42,935 nucleotides of DNA, taken from assembly GCA_029210875.1 (NCBI GenBank), contig JARGFJ010000022.1, forward strand, positions 1 to 42,935. Direction: 5' to 3'. Every line of letters begins with the position of its first letter. The first letter of the stretch is position 1. The translations under genes were made by a program, and so were the position numbers. Source of the DNA: Gammaproteobacteria bacterium (lineage in GTDB: Bacteria; Pseudomonadota; Gammaproteobacteria; Nitrosococcales; Methylophagaceae). Positions 15,596 through 24,652 of the stretch are shown here, piece by piece. The notes below the pieces were generated by a model. It was not told the origin of the DNA. It ran no database searches and saw nothing but the letters and a program-made list of their open reading frames with translations.

Positions 15596-16225
15596 ATGAA
15601 AAAAAGCATTAACGCACTGTTTTTATTGGGGGCTTCATTATTATCAATGTCAATTATGGCAACGCCATTAGCCTATGTCGAAGGGACCCACTATCAACCT
15701 ACAGCCCAGCGTATCGCCACCAGTGATGACGGTGTTGTAGAAGTTTACGAGTTGTTTTCATATAGTTGCCCGCATTGTTTTAATTTAGATCCCCAAATTG
15801 AACAGTGGAAAAAAACACTGTCCGACAATGTAAAATTTACTCGCGTTCCTGCCATTTTTAGAGACAGCTGGTTGCAGTTGGCTAAACTGTTTTATGCTGC
15901 TGAAGCAACGGGTGAGTTAGACCGATTACATCCCATCATTTTTAATGCTATTCATGTTGATAAAAAACGTCTAAATACCGAAGATGAAATATTAGATTTT
16001 GTAGCGAATCAGGGTATTGATCGTGAGATGTTTGCTAAAACAATGAATTCTTTCACAGTGCAGAGCAAGGTTAAAAAAGCACTTGTTATTAGCCAAACAT
16101 CAGGAATTACTGGTGTTCCTGCAATGCTAGTTAATGGTCAATATCGTACAGATGCTCCTGCTGCCGGTTCCATGGAAAATATGCTTAACGTTGTTGATTT
16201 TTTAATAGAACAACAAACCAGATAA
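15596..16225 (+). CDS. dsbA: Thiol:disulfide interchange protein DsbA
   Basis: The 209-residue precursor has a signal peptide of about 22 residues and a thioredoxin-fold domain with the active site CPHC at 58-61. A cis-proline loop TGVPAM lies near the C-terminus. It introduces disulfide bonds in periplasmic proteins; CPHC is the classical DsbA redox centre. The setting after cytochrome c4, resB and ccsA matches a gamma-proteobacterial neighbourhood in which dsbA sits by cytochrome c4. The MITE-like element lies in its upstream region, so its promoter must lie within or just after that element. Confidence 0.95.
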   Translation: MKKSINALFLLGASLLSMSIMATPLAYVEGTHYQPTAQRIATSDDGVVEVYELFSYSCPHCFNLDPQIEQWKKTLSDNVKFTRVPAIFRDSWLQLAKLFYAAEATGELDRLHPIIFNAIHVDKKRLNTEDEILDFVANQGIDREMFAKTMNSFTVQSKVKKALVISQTSGITGVPAMLVNGQYRTDAPAAGSMENMLNVVDFLIEQQTR

Positions 16226-16239
16226 ATCTTGCTTTTACG

Positions 16240-16267
16240 TTATCGGGCTAATAATTTAGCCCGATAA
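16240..16267. terminator. Bidirectional hairpin between dsbA and the diguanylate cyclase gene
   Basis: TTATCGGGCTA (16240-16250) pairs perfectly with TAGCCCGATAA (16257-16267) around a 6-nt loop. It lies between two convergent genes. The 11-bp stem is strong, but T-runs on either side are poor. A shared transcription end is the likeliest role. Confidence 0.65.
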
Positions 16268-16270
16268 TGA

Positions 16271-17884
16271 TTAATCCTCTACTAAACAGCGATTGCGGCC
16301 ACTTTCTTTCGCTCGATATAAGGCTTGATCAGCACGTTTAAATACATCATCAATACTATCATTAGGGCGAAACATAGCCAGACCTGCTGATGCGGTAATA
16401 GGTACGGGTTTGTTGTCATAATGAAATTTTGAATTAGCCACTTTCTCTCGAATTTTATTAGCAAGACTCAGTGCTTCTTCCAGACGGGTTTCAGGGAATA
16501 TTCCCATAAATTCTTCTCCACCAAAGCGAGCGATAAAATCAGCATCTCGCGTCGCTTTTTTAAATATTTGCGCTATGGTTTTAAGTACTTTGTCACCAGC
16601 AGCATGGCCATAGTTATCATTAACCTTTTTAAAATAATCAATATCCCAAATAATGATACTTAGCGGACTTTGGTAACGTAGCCAGCGGGCGTATTCTTTT
16701 TCCATAACTTCATCGAGAGCTTGTCGATTCCAAATGCCTGTTAATGCATCTTTAAGTGCTTGCTCTCGAGATAACGCTGCTAATTGACGTAATTCATCAC
16801 TTTCTTGTTCAATGGCTTTAATACGTTGGGTCAATTGCGTAATTTGTAGTTGAGATTGTTCAAGCCGTTGCTCGTCAGCATGACGATATTTTTCAAAATG
16901 GTCATTTAAAATATCCAGGCGCTGATTAATTGTTGTTTTGAGCTGATTAAGATCACCTGCATCTTCAACATGATTGCGTAATCCCTGTACTTCATTTTCG
17001 ACATGTTTGCTAATTTGTGTGCGTTGTTCAAACGCTTTTATGTCCTGGTCACTGGTCTGACGAATATGCTGATCAAGTTCATTTAAGCGCTCGGTGAGTG
17101 TTTTTAAGAAGGTTTCATATTCTAATTTTTCGGTAATGACTTGCGAGCCCAAGCTACTGACGATATCGGCAATAGTTGTGATCACGGCAGGAAGTTCAAG
17201 ATCCGATACACCATGTTCAATTTGATGACGGATTTTTGTAGCTTGCTTACTCAGCTCTTCAGGCAATGATAGGCGTTCAAGCAGTTCAATTAACACCTCA
17301 TGTGGCGTAATATCATTATCTATCTCTGTAACAGAAGGCTTGTTATTTTCAGCCTTAGGCTGATCAGCTGATTTACCGAGACCAAATAAATGAAAACTTA
17401 AATTTCCTGTTGTTGTTTTCTTGGGCAGTGTTTGTAGGCATTCAGTCAAAAGCGCCAAGACATCGGGGACTATTTTTGATGTGGCAGCGTCATCTGCCTT
17501 GCTTAATTGCGATATCAGTTCTTTTGAACGTCTTTTATATGGTCGTGGCAATTTTAGTTTAGTTAACAGATCGGCCAGAATTTTACCGCTATCATCAAAG
17601 TGTTGTTCTTTTTTAACAGATGCATCCATTTTTGCAATGGCTTGTTCCATCAATTCGAGGATAGTTTGAATTTTTGATTGGTCACTATTGCTCCGAAGTA
17701 CATGACGTAATGATTTAAGTTGTGTATCTAAATCATCATCAAGACCTTGGGCAGCAAGGGCAAGTCTCCCAAGACTACGTTGTAAAAGGTCATCGTAGCT
17801 CTGTTGTTTTTCTAATGCGGTAATAGATTGATAGTATTTTTGTTTCCACTCATCAAGTTGTTGAATAGTGTCATCATTAGTCAT
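16271..17884 (-). CDS. Diguanylate cyclase with long coiled-coil N-terminus (GGDEF)
   Basis: The 537-residue protein ends in a GGDEF domain. The active-site motif GGEEF is at 455-459, preceded by LTGIWNRQALDE. The inhibitory I-site RDAD lies five residues upstream, as in product-inhibited cyclases. It should make cyclic di-GMP from two GTP. Residues 1 to about 370 contain no transmembrane segment or recognised sensor domain. They are rich in charged and glutamine residues with coiled-coil character, suggesting a cytoplasmic protein activated by oligomerisation or partner binding. The next gene upstream, mltF, ends about 20 bp before it on the same strand, so they may be co-transcribed. The ligand is unknown. 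Confidence 0.92.
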   Translation of the reverse strand: MTNDDTIQQLDEWKQKYYQSITALEKQQSYDDLLQRSLGRLALAAQGLDDDLDTQLKSLRHVLRSNSDQSKIQTILELMEQAIAKMDASVKKEQHFDDSGKILADLLTKLKLPRPYKRRSKELISQLSKADDAATSKIVPDVLALLTECLQTLPKKTTTGNLSFHLFGLGKSADQPKAENNKPSVTEIDNDITPHEVLIELLERLSLPEELSKQATKIRHQIEHGVSDLELPAVITTIADIVSSLGSQVITEKLEYETFLKTLTERLNELDQHIRQTSDQDIKAFEQRTQISKHVENEVQGLRNHVEDAGDLNQLKTTINQRLDILNDHFEKYRHADEQRLEQSQLQITQLTQRIKAIEQESDELRQLAALSREQALKDALTGIWNRQALDEVMEKEYARWLRYQSPLSIIIWDIDYFKKVNDNYGHAAGDKVLKTIAQIFKKATRDADFIARFGGEEFMGIFPETRLEEALSLANKIREKVANSKFHYDNKPVPITASAGLAMFRPNDSIDDVFKRADQALYRAKESGRNRCLVED

Positions 17885-17904
17885 TGTTTAGTCCTTAGCT
17901 GAAA

Positions 17905-19311
17905 TCATAACGCTGCTGGCGGAGTCGTTATGAGAGGGGGGAGTTTAAGCGCGGGTTTTTCGGCTTGGCTATTCTCAAGTTCATGCAGCAAAATATCATA
18001 ATAGCGGCGTACGTTTTCAATATAACGAACTGGTTCGCCACCACGGGCATAGCCATAACGTGTTTGTTCATACCATTTCTTTTTGCCGAGCAAGGGTAAG
18101 TTTTGTTTTACGTCTGGCCATAGATCGGGGTTTTTACCATTTTTTTGTGTCAATATACGCGCATCTTCCAAGTGACCTAATCCAATATTGTATGCCGCCA
18201 AAGCCAACCATGTTCGATCGGGTTCTTGGATCCGTTCTGGTAGATTTTCTCTAAGATATGCCAAGTAAGCCGCACCTGCTTCAATACTTTGTTGTGGATC
18301 TTCACGATCATCAATATTCATTTGTTTTGCTGTAGCTTGTGTTAACATCATTAAACCTTTGACCCCTGTACTTGATACGGCTTTTGGGTTCCAGTGCGAT
18401 TCCTGATAGGAAATGGCTGCCAGTAAGCGCCAATCGAATCCATATTGCCTGGCTGCTTGTTCAAATTGAGGTTGGTATATAGGTAGGTCGGTTAAAATTC
18501 GACGATGAAAAGCACGAGTATCAACATAATCAAAGCGACGAATATGGCCGTAATATTTAGCGATTAATCGGTCGAGATCCCCTGATTCTTCCAGTTGTGC
18601 AAAAAATGTCACTATTTCATTGTAAAGTGAACCATCCTCAGATAAAGGGAATGCCCATGCCAATGGTCGAGGTTCAGAAATATCAAAGGCGACACGTAAC
18701 TCTGGGAAAAGCCCCTGATTGGCTGCTATTTCATTAGAGTCTGCAATGGTATAGTCAATCATCTCAAGCTGAACCAGTTCAAGCAGGCCACTACTGTCTA
18801 ATTGCTGGTTTTCAGTCCATTCTAACTCGGGTATATCCTGTTTATACGATTTCAATTGTTCAACGTGACTACTATCGGCAACCACTTCTAATTGACCTTC
18901 CAGAGCTGTTATATCCTGTGGAATACGGTTTCCTTGGCGGTAGACCAATTGCTCGGTGACTTCCTGGTAGACTGGTCCAAAGCGAATAAGATCTTTACGG
19001 GCAGGAGTGATTGTGAGTCCTGCTGCTGCAATATCGGCCTTACCTTGTTCAATTAACTTGAGCATATTACCAAGGTTTTCAGGCACGATAATTTTGAGTC
19101 TAACATTAAGGAATGTGGCGAATCGCTCAGCAAGCTCATATTCCAGACCCGCTAGCTCATTACCCTTGACGTAATAAGTCGTTGGTCCATAACGCGTTAA
19201 TACTCGTAATTCACCACGTTCACGAATTTCTTCTAAATGTGGCTGTGCCTCACTACATGCCATGAGTAATGTTAATGATAGCAAGAGAAGGCTAAAAAAT
19301 TTCAATATCAA
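17905..19311 (-). CDS. mltF: Membrane-bound lytic murein transglycosylase F
   Basis: This 468-residue protein has the MltF layout. A signal sequence with lipobox LLMAC (Cys19) is followed by a periplasmic SBP_bac_3 domain (about 30-260) and an SLT goose-lysozyme-like domain (about 275-430). The catalytic glutamate is Glu304 in YQESHW, and GVKGLMMLTQATA follows. It cleaves peptidoglycan glycan strands to 1,6-anhydromuropeptides, anchored to the outer membrane by lipid. The N-terminal domain is the regulatory module known in the family. It is divergent from trhP, with about 150 bp between the starts. Confidence 0.95.
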   Translation of the reverse strand: MILKFFSLLLLSLTLLMACSEAQPHLEEIRERGELRVLTRYGPTTYYVKGNELAGLEYELAERFATFLNVRLKIIVPENLGNMLKLIEQGKADIAAAGLTITPARKDLIRFGPVYQEVTEQLVYRQGNRIPQDITALEGQLEVVADSSHVEQLKSYKQDIPELEWTENQQLDSSGLLELVQLEMIDYTIADSNEIAANQGLFPELRVAFDISEPRPLAWAFPLSEDGSLYNEIVTFFAQLEESGDLDRLIAKYYGHIRRFDYVDTRAFHRRILTDLPIYQPQFEQAARQYGFDWRLLAAISYQESHWNPKAVSSTGVKGLMMLTQATAKQMNIDDREDPQQSIEAGAAYLAYLRENLPERIQEPDRTWLALAAYNIGLGHLEDARILTQKNGKNPDLWPDVKQNLPLLGKKKWYEQTRYGYARGGEPVRYIENVRRYYDILLHELENSQAEKPALKLPPLITTPPAAL

Positions 19312-19461
19312 GATACCTCAAAAAATCCAGTTTGGATTATCGCTTCATATTAAACAGTTTGCACTATATTTAAGTTTCAATTATCTGAAAAACACTGTTT
19401 TTAGTGGAATTTTGTCAGATAGCTTATAATTCACGCTTTTTTTGTAGTGAGATTAATCGCG

Positions 19462-20811
19462 ATGAATGCGCCAGAGTTGTTATTACCTGCCGGAAGTTTA
19501 CAACATATGCGGTATGCCTATGCTTACGGTGCAGATGCCGTATACGCAGGTCAGCCACGTTATAGTTTACGGGTGCGCAATAATGATTTTCATAAACTTG
19601 ATGTATTAGAACAAGGTATTCAAGAAGCACATGCTTTAGGCAAACAATTTTTTGTAGCCAGTAATCTGATGCCACATAACGCTAAAATTAAAACCTATAT
19701 GGCTGATATGGAACCGGTTATTGCGATGCAGCCAGATGCATTGATTATGGCCGATCCTGGTTTAATCATGATGGTGCGGGAACGCTGGCCTGACGTGCCG
19801 GTACATCTGTCAGTTCAGGCTAATACAGTTAATTATCAGGCGGTAAAGTTTTGGCAATCCGTAGGCGTAAGTCGTGTCATTTTATCGCGTGAATTATCGA
19901 TTGATGAAATAGAAGAAATTCGCCAGCGCTGTCCAGACATTGAACTGGAGGTTTTTGTTCATGGTGCATTGTGCATTGCATATTCTGGCCGTTGTTTATT
20001 ATCCGGATATTTTAATCATCGTGATCCGAACCAAGGTTCATGCACAAACTCATGCCGATGGGATTATAAAACGCATGCTACTGATGGCAATGATGATTCA
20101 CCACAAAAAATAGAGTTCAAAGCATTTGATGCGTTTGAACAACATGCATTATCTGATTGTGGCGAACAACAGCGTCATCCTTTAGCTGATGAGGTGTATT
20201 TGATTGAAGAGGGCAATCGTCCTGGCGAATTGATGCCTATTTTTGAAGATGAGCACGGTACATACATCATGAATTCAAAGGACTTGAGAGCGATTCAACA
20301 TATAGAGCGCTTAACAAAAATTGGGGTTGATTCCTTGAAAATAGAAGGACGTACCAAGTCGGTCTATTACGTTGCTCGCACCGCCCAGATCTATCGACGT
20401 GCTATTGATGATGCGTTGGCAGGGAAAAAATTTGATCCGACCTTAATTGGTAAATTAGATAATTTGGCCAATCGCGGCTACACCGATGGCTTTTATCAGC
20501 GTCATCCAACCCAAGAACAACAAAACTATATTCAAGGCTATTCCAGTAGTGACCGCCAACAATATGTGGGCGAAATTACCGGCTATGATAGCAAGACACA
20601 GTCATTAACAATTGATGTCAAAAATCGTTTTGCGTTGGGCGATAAACTGGAGTTGATTTTACCCGAAGGCAACGTCGAGTTTATCTTGGAAAAATTAGTG
20701 AATAAAGAGGGCGACAATATTGATGTCGCACCAGGTAGCGGCCATCAAGTAAGTCTGCCTTACTCAAGTGACGTTATTCCAGAAAAAGGTTTATTAGCTA
20801 GATTTATATAA
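19462..20811 (+). CDS. trhP: TrhP/YegQ, U32-family tRNA uridine hydroxylation protein
   Basis: The protein has 449 residues from the ATG at 19462; a GTG at 19447 adds five residues and is less likely. It belongs to the peptidase U32 family but not to a true protease group. The N-terminal LLLPAGSLQHMRYAYAYG and the cysteine-rich GRCLLSGY...GSCTNSC region match TrhP (YegQ), which makes 5-hydroxyuridine at tRNA position 34 in a prephenate-dependent route. IEGRTKSVYYVA is also typical. The cysteines probably bind an iron-sulfur cluster. A TATAAT lies at 19425-19430, although no good -35 was found. It is divergent from mltF and convergent with tadA. Confidence 0.92.
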   Translation: MNAPELLLPAGSLQHMRYAYAYGADAVYAGQPRYSLRVRNNDFHKLDVLEQGIQEAHALGKQFFVASNLMPHNAKIKTYMADMEPVIAMQPDALIMADPGLIMMVRERWPDVPVHLSVQANTVNYQAVKFWQSVGVSRVILSRELSIDEIEEIRQRCPDIELEVFVHGALCIAYSGRCLLSGYFNHRDPNQGSCTNSCRWDYKTHATDGNDDSPQKIEFKAFDAFEQHALSDCGEQQRHPLADEVYLIEEGNRPGELMPIFEDEHGTYIMNSKDLRAIQHIERLTKIGVDSLKIEGRTKSVYYVARTAQIYRRAIDDALAGKKFDPTLIGKLDNLANRGYTDGFYQRHPTQEQQNYIQGYSSSDRQQYVGEITGYDSKTQSLTIDVKNRFALGDKLELILPEGNVEFILEKLVNKEGDNIDVAPGSGHQVSLPYSSDVIPEKGLLARFI

Positions 20812-20820
20812 ACATGAAGT

Positions 20821-20868
20821 AAACGATAGCGATGATAGCTCCGAACCAATGGATTGGGGCTAGCGTTT
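20821..20868. terminator. Possible shared terminator between trhP and tadA
   Basis: AAACGATAGC (20821-20830) and GCTAGCGTTT (20859-20868) can pair at nine of ten positions. Internal CCAAT/ATTGG also pairs. The right arm overlaps the end of tadA. T-rich bases follow (GCGTTTTGCTTT). The long interrupted hairpin makes this a moderate call. Confidence 0.4.
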
Positions 20869-21309
20869 TGCTTTAAAGAAGTTAAGTAATAATTCACTAC
20901 TCTGCTTAGCTAAAACACCATGTTCGGAATGAACATAATGATTGAGCTGCTGGGTATTAAAAACATCAAAACAGCTTCCACTCGCGCCTGTTTTAGGTTC
21001 TTTGCATGCATAGACAACACGCGCTATTCGAGCGTGAATAATCGCACCAGCGCACATCAGGCAGGGTTCAAGGGTGACATATAAGGTTGAGTTAAGTAGA
21101 CGATAGTTTTCTATCTGTTGGCAGGCATTGCGTATTGCTACTATTTCAGCATGGGCCGTTGGATCATTACTTAAAATAGCTTGATTCCAACCTTCGCCAA
21201 TAATGCTGTTATTCTGAACAATAACAGCACCGACAGGCACTTCGCCTTGTTGCTCAGCATGTTCGGCCAGTGTTAAGGCATGTGCCATCCAAAATTCATC
21301 AGTTTGCAT
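20860..21309 (-). CDS. tadA: tRNA-specific adenosine-34 deaminase
   Basis: This zinc deaminase of about 149 residues converts A34 to inosine in tRNA-Arg(ACG). The catalytic HAE is at 53-55 and the zinc ligands PCLMC at 82-86, counted from the ATG at 21309. A TTG at 21315 would add two residues only. The length and motifs match TadA. Its start lies within the last codons of waaA, so the two are overlapping and probably co-expressed. Confidence 0.95.
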   Translation of the reverse strand: MQTDEFWMAHALTLAEHAEQQGEVPVGAVIVQNNSIIGEGWNQAILSNDPTAHAEIVAIRNACQQIENYRLLNSTLYVTLEPCLMCAGAIIHARIARVVYACKEPKTGASGSCFDVFNTQQLNHYVHSEHGVLAKQSSELLLNFFKAKR

Positions 21310-22576
21310 GTTCAATAATATGATGATTAATTAAGTTAATCAGTCGAGAACTTGCACCCTGACTGCTTGCAATAAGTCTTAATGCTGCATTTCCCATATC
21401 TGTGCGTTGTTGTGGATTGGCTAGTAATTCACTTACCTTATCTGCAAGTGTTTGAGTTGAGTCAACCATAACTGCTGCCTGGGCGGAGAGAAATTGTTGG
21501 GTAATTTCACTGAAATTAAATACATGCGGTCCTGTGACAATAGCTTTACCTAATGCTGCGGGTTCAAGAATATTGTGACCGCCTATTGGCACCAGACTTC
21601 CTCCGACAAAAGCAACATCACAACAACTGTAAAACAGTGGTAGTTCGCCCATGGTATCCACTACCAATACATCAATGTCGGAACGGCAAGGACGGTGCTC
21701 ACTTCGACGTAAGGTAGTAAGGCCAGATCGTTGTGATAACGCTGATACTCGATCAAAGCGTTCAGGATGACGTGGGACGATTATGACTAATAGATCAGGG
21801 AAACGAGCACGGACAGTACGAGATGCATTCAGAATCAGTTCTTCTTCGCCTTCATGAGTACTGGCTGCAACCCAAACAGGTCGATCTTTATTCCACATAT
21901 CGCGCATCATTTGCGCTTCTTCCCTGATGCCGTTAGGTAATGCAATTTCATATTTAAGATTACCGATGGCATGGATAGTCTTAATATCAGCACCAAGGCG
22001 TTTAAACTGTTGACGATCTTGCTCACTTTGAGCGGCTATTAAAGCCAGGCTAGAGAGTACTTTCTTGGTAAATGTTGCCAAGCGAAGATAACCGGTAGCT
22101 GATTTCTCAGACATACGGGCATTAGCAAGCACCAAAGGTATCTTGTTTTTATGACAGCACAATAAAAGGTTTGGCCATAACTCCGTCTCCATGATTATGC
22201 CAAACTTAGGTTGTATGCGGGCTAAAAAACGCTGAATTGTAAAAGGGAGATCATAAGGTAAGTAACAGTGAGAAACCGTTTCTCCATAAAGCTGTTTAAC
22301 ACGGTCGCTACCTGTTGGTGTCATTGTCGTGATCAGCAAATGATAATTAGTAAACCTCTCTTGCAAAGCCTTAACAAGTGGGCGTGTCGCTTCGACTTCA
22401 CCGACAGAAACAGCATGGATCCAAATAACAGCGTGATGGTGTGAACGTGTTGGACTAAAACCAAAACGTTCGGGCCAGCGTTGCCAATAAGCAGGTGCTC
22501 GGAAACCTCGCCAAATTAGACGAAGTAGAATGAATGGCAGGCTGATAAAAAAAAGTACGGTGTAGAATATTCTCAA
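21299..22576 (-). CDS. waaA: 3-deoxy-D-manno-octulosonic acid transferase
   Basis: This inner-membrane-anchored transferase adds Kdo from CMP-Kdo to lipid IVA. From the TTG at 22576 the product has 425 residues, equal to the E. coli enzyme. An ATG at 22669 would add a 31-residue tail and overlap the divergent acyltransferase start, so it is rejected. The N-terminal membrane helix is at about 5-22. HAVSVGE (proposed base Glu60) and METELWPNLL are visible, as is the C-terminal donor-binding GGHNILEPAALGK. The gene overlaps tadA by 11 bp and is divergent from the lipid A acyltransferase gene. Confidence 0.93.
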   Translation of the reverse strand: MRIFYTVLFFISLPFILLRLIWRGFRAPAYWQRWPERFGFSPTRSHHHAVIWIHAVSVGEVEATRPLVKALQERFTNYHLLITTMTPTGSDRVKQLYGETVSHCYLPYDLPFTIQRFLARIQPKFGIIMETELWPNLLLCCHKNKIPLVLANARMSEKSATGYLRLATFTKKVLSSLALIAAQSEQDRQQFKRLGADIKTIHAIGNLKYEIALPNGIREEAQMMRDMWNKDRPVWVAASTHEGEEELILNASRTVRARFPDLLVIIVPRHPERFDRVSALSQRSGLTTLRRSEHRPCRSDIDVLVVDTMGELPLFYSCCDVAFVGGSLVPIGGHNILEPAALGKAIVTGPHVFNFSEITQQFLSAQAAVMVDSTQTLADKVSELLANPQQRTDMGNAALRLIASSQGASSRLINLINHHIIEHAN

Positions 22577-22661
22577 TGGAGGTCTCGTTTGACGCGTTTT
22601 ATTAAGCGATAAATCAGCGAGAATGATAGCATAGACACCGATTTTATAAATTAGTCTAAAT

Positions 22662-23573
22662 ATGAACATTTTTCAGTGGCAATTTTTACACCCGCGTTTC
22701 TGGTTGAGTTGGCTTGGACTGGGTTTGATGCGTGTATCTGTTTATTTGCCCGTTAGCATGCAATTATGGGCAGGCAGCACCTTAGCGTGGGTTATGTTGC
22801 CTTTTGTTGGCAAGAGAAAGAAGATTGCATTGCGTAACCTGGAACTATGTTTTCCTGAATTATCAGAGCAACAGCGGCAACAATTGTTGGACAATAACTT
22901 CCGCACGATGGGCATGATGTTGATTGAAACAGCGTTAAGCTGGTGGGCAAGTGATCAACGTTTGCAAAAGCGCGTTGATTACGAAGGATTAGAACACCTT
23001 GAAGCTGCAAAACAACGTGGTAAGGGTGTTATCTTACTAACAGGTCATTTCACCAGCATGGAGCTGGGTGGGCGTCTTATTATGCTTAAAACACCGTGTT
23101 ACGTCATGTTCAGAGAATTGAAAAATCCCTTGTTTAATGCCGTTATGATGAAAAATCGAATTCATCATAGTGAAGGTATTGTGTTGCGAGAAGATCCAAG
23201 ATCAATGGTAAGAGCATTAAAAAATAACAAGGTTGTTTGGTATGCGCCTGATCAGGATTTTGGGCCTAAAATGAGTATTTTCCCAACATTCTTTGGTGTT
23301 CGTGCGGCTACCGTTCCGGCAACAGCTCGGATGGTGAAAATGAGCGGTGCCGTCGTACTACCATTTGTTCCAAGACGACAAGCGGATGGACGTTATAGCA
23401 TCACAATTGGTCCACCGTTAACTGACTTTCCCAGTGGTGACGATATTGAAGATGCACAGCGCATTAACGATATAGTAGAGCAAGAAATACGTAAATCACC
23501 TGAACAATATTATTGGGTGCATCGTCGCTTTAAAACGCAACCTGATTCTGATAAAGCGAACTTATACAAATAA
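22662..23573 (+). CDS. lpxL: Lipid A biosynthesis acyltransferase (LpxL/HtrB family)
   Basis: The 303-residue membrane-bound protein has the acyltransferase motif HX4E at H129 to E134 (GHFTSME). An N-terminal hydrophobic helix (about 14-45) and a late WVHRRFKT match LpxL/LpxM/HtrB proteins. It adds a secondary acyl chain to Kdo2-lipid IVA, the product of the divergently encoded WaaA. Which chain is transferred cannot be told from motifs. About 86 bp separate the waaA and lpxL starts. A hairpin follows the stop. Confidence 0.93.
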   Translation: MNIFQWQFLHPRFWLSWLGLGLMRVSVYLPVSMQLWAGSTLAWVMLPFVGKRKKIALRNLELCFPELSEQQRQQLLDNNFRTMGMMLIETALSWWASDQRLQKRVDYEGLEHLEAAKQRGKGVILLTGHFTSMELGGRLIMLKTPCYVMFRELKNPLFNAVMMKNRIHHSEGIVLREDPRSMVRALKNNKVVWYAPDQDFGPKMSIFPTFFGVRAATVPATARMVKMSGAVVLPFVPRRQADGRYSITIGPPLTDFPSGDDIEDAQRINDIVEQEIRKSPEQYYWVHRRFKTQPDSDKANLYK

Positions 23574-23574
23574 C

Positions 23575-23600
23575 GCCCATATAGCGAGAACCATATGGGC
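23575..23600 (+). terminator. Hairpin after lpxL, probable terminator
   Basis: GCCCATAT (23575-23582) pairs with ATATGGGC (23593-23600) over a 10-nt loop, directly behind the lpxL stop. T-richness is moderate (TTATGAATT, then TTTTT later). It separates lpxL from the convergent broken pagL. Confidence 0.55.
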
Positions 23601-23629
23601 TTATGAATTAAAGGTTTTTCGAAAGTTAT

Positions 23630-24107
23630 TTAAAAATCAGGGGAGAAACTGTAACTTAAAATCACGGATTCTTGGCCTGGATTTTTATTGCCAATTGATG
23701 CATTAGACATATGATAAATAGCCAAACCCAAATGTGAATCTTCATTTAGTTTATAGGCAAACTCTAAACCTGAACGAAACTCAATAGTATGACCTAAATC
23801 TTTACCACCACCTTGCTCATATAAACTCGCCGCAAAGTTAGGAGTCAACACCCAGTTATCACCGAGTGCAATATCATAGCGAATACCGCTATGCACCATC
23901 AGTCGTTGCTGTTGCGCCAATAACGGGAATGATATTAAACGCATTTTCAAGAGGCGCGAATCGGTACTCAATACCTAACTCTGCAGCAGTTTCATCTTTA
24001 CCAACATCAAATGCGCCGACAGACAGTGCTAATGCAGAAGACTGTTCAGCATGTAGTGCTGGTGTTAAAAGTAATAGACTTGGAATGAGGAGGTATTTAA
24101 GTTTCAT
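23630..24107 (-). pseudogene. pagL: Frameshifted lipid A 3-O-deacylase (PagL-like)
   Basis: The gene reads in two frames. From the ATG at 24107 the product starts MKLKYLL... with a signal peptide ending near ALHAEQ, and continues to GATATTDGA. A TAG then follows near 23891. The downstream part, SGIRYDIALGDNW to SYSFSPDF, is in another frame and carries the family's catalytic His-Ser pair in YHMSNAS and a glutamate in NPGQE. The outer-membrane enzyme removes the 3-O acyl chain of lipid A. Compared with family memory, a few residues are also absent at the join, so this looks like a small deletion rather than a single-base error. A sequencing error or programmed frameshift cannot be excluded. 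Confidence 0.8.
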
Positions 24108-24172
24108 TAAAGTTCCATTCTGTGGGCTGATTAACAAAATGACATCATTTATAGCATGATGTTTTTTCAGAT

Positions 24173-24208
24173 GCAAAAAAAGCCATTCGCATAACGCTGA
24201 ATGGCTTC
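24173..24208 (-). terminator. Rho-independent terminator of rplM-rpsI
   Basis: On the minus strand AAGCCATTC (24207-24199 region) and GAATGGCTT (24188-24180) pair over a 10-nt loop and are followed by a run of seven T. It lies about 45 bp after rpsI and ends the ribosomal protein operon. Confidence 0.88.
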
Positions 24209-24250
24209 TTTATCAAATACGAGATCAATCGTATTGAGTGTTCTGAACAA

Positions 24251-24640
24251 TTAACGTTTAGAGAATTGTGGTTTCTTACGCGCTTTGTGTAAACCAATTT
24301 TCTTACGTTCAACAGCACGCGCATCACGAGTGATGAAGCCTGCTTTACGAAGTTCTGATTTCAATTCGCTGTTGTATTCAACTAAAGCGCGGCTAATTCC
24401 GTGACGGATAGCACCAGCTTGACCGTTGTTACCACCACCGCGAACAGTGATTTTAAGGTCAACGTTGTTCAACATATCAACTAATTCTAATGGCTGGCGA
24501 ACAACCATGCGCGAGGTTTCACGACCGAAATAATCTTCTAATGAACGAGTGTTAATTGTAAGGTTGCCTGTACCCGGTTTTAAGAAAACACGAGCTGTTG
24601 AGCTTTTGCGACGACCTGTAGCGTAGTATGAATCTGCCAT
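24251..24640 (-). CDS. rpsI: 30S ribosomal protein S9 (uS9)
   Basis: The 129-residue protein has the S9 landmarks [15 protein letters not shown] at the N-terminus, [14 protein letters not shown] in the middle, and the basic tail ending KKPQFSKR that reaches the ribosomal P site. It lies 12 bp downstream of rplM in the conserved rplM-rpsI operon. The length is normal. Confidence 0.98.
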   Translation of the reverse strand: MADSYYATGRRKSSTARVFLKPGTGNLTINTRSLEDYFGRETSRMVVRQPLELVDMLNNVDLKITVRGGGNNGQAGAIRHGISRALVEYNSELKSELRKAGFITRDARAVERKKIGLHKARKKPQFSKR

Positions 24641-24652
24641 GATGATATCCGT

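Noticed and set aside
22576..22669. ATG start for waaA at 22669
   Set aside because: It would overlap the divergent lpxL start and add 31 residues not expected in the family. TTG at 22576 gives the usual 425 residues.
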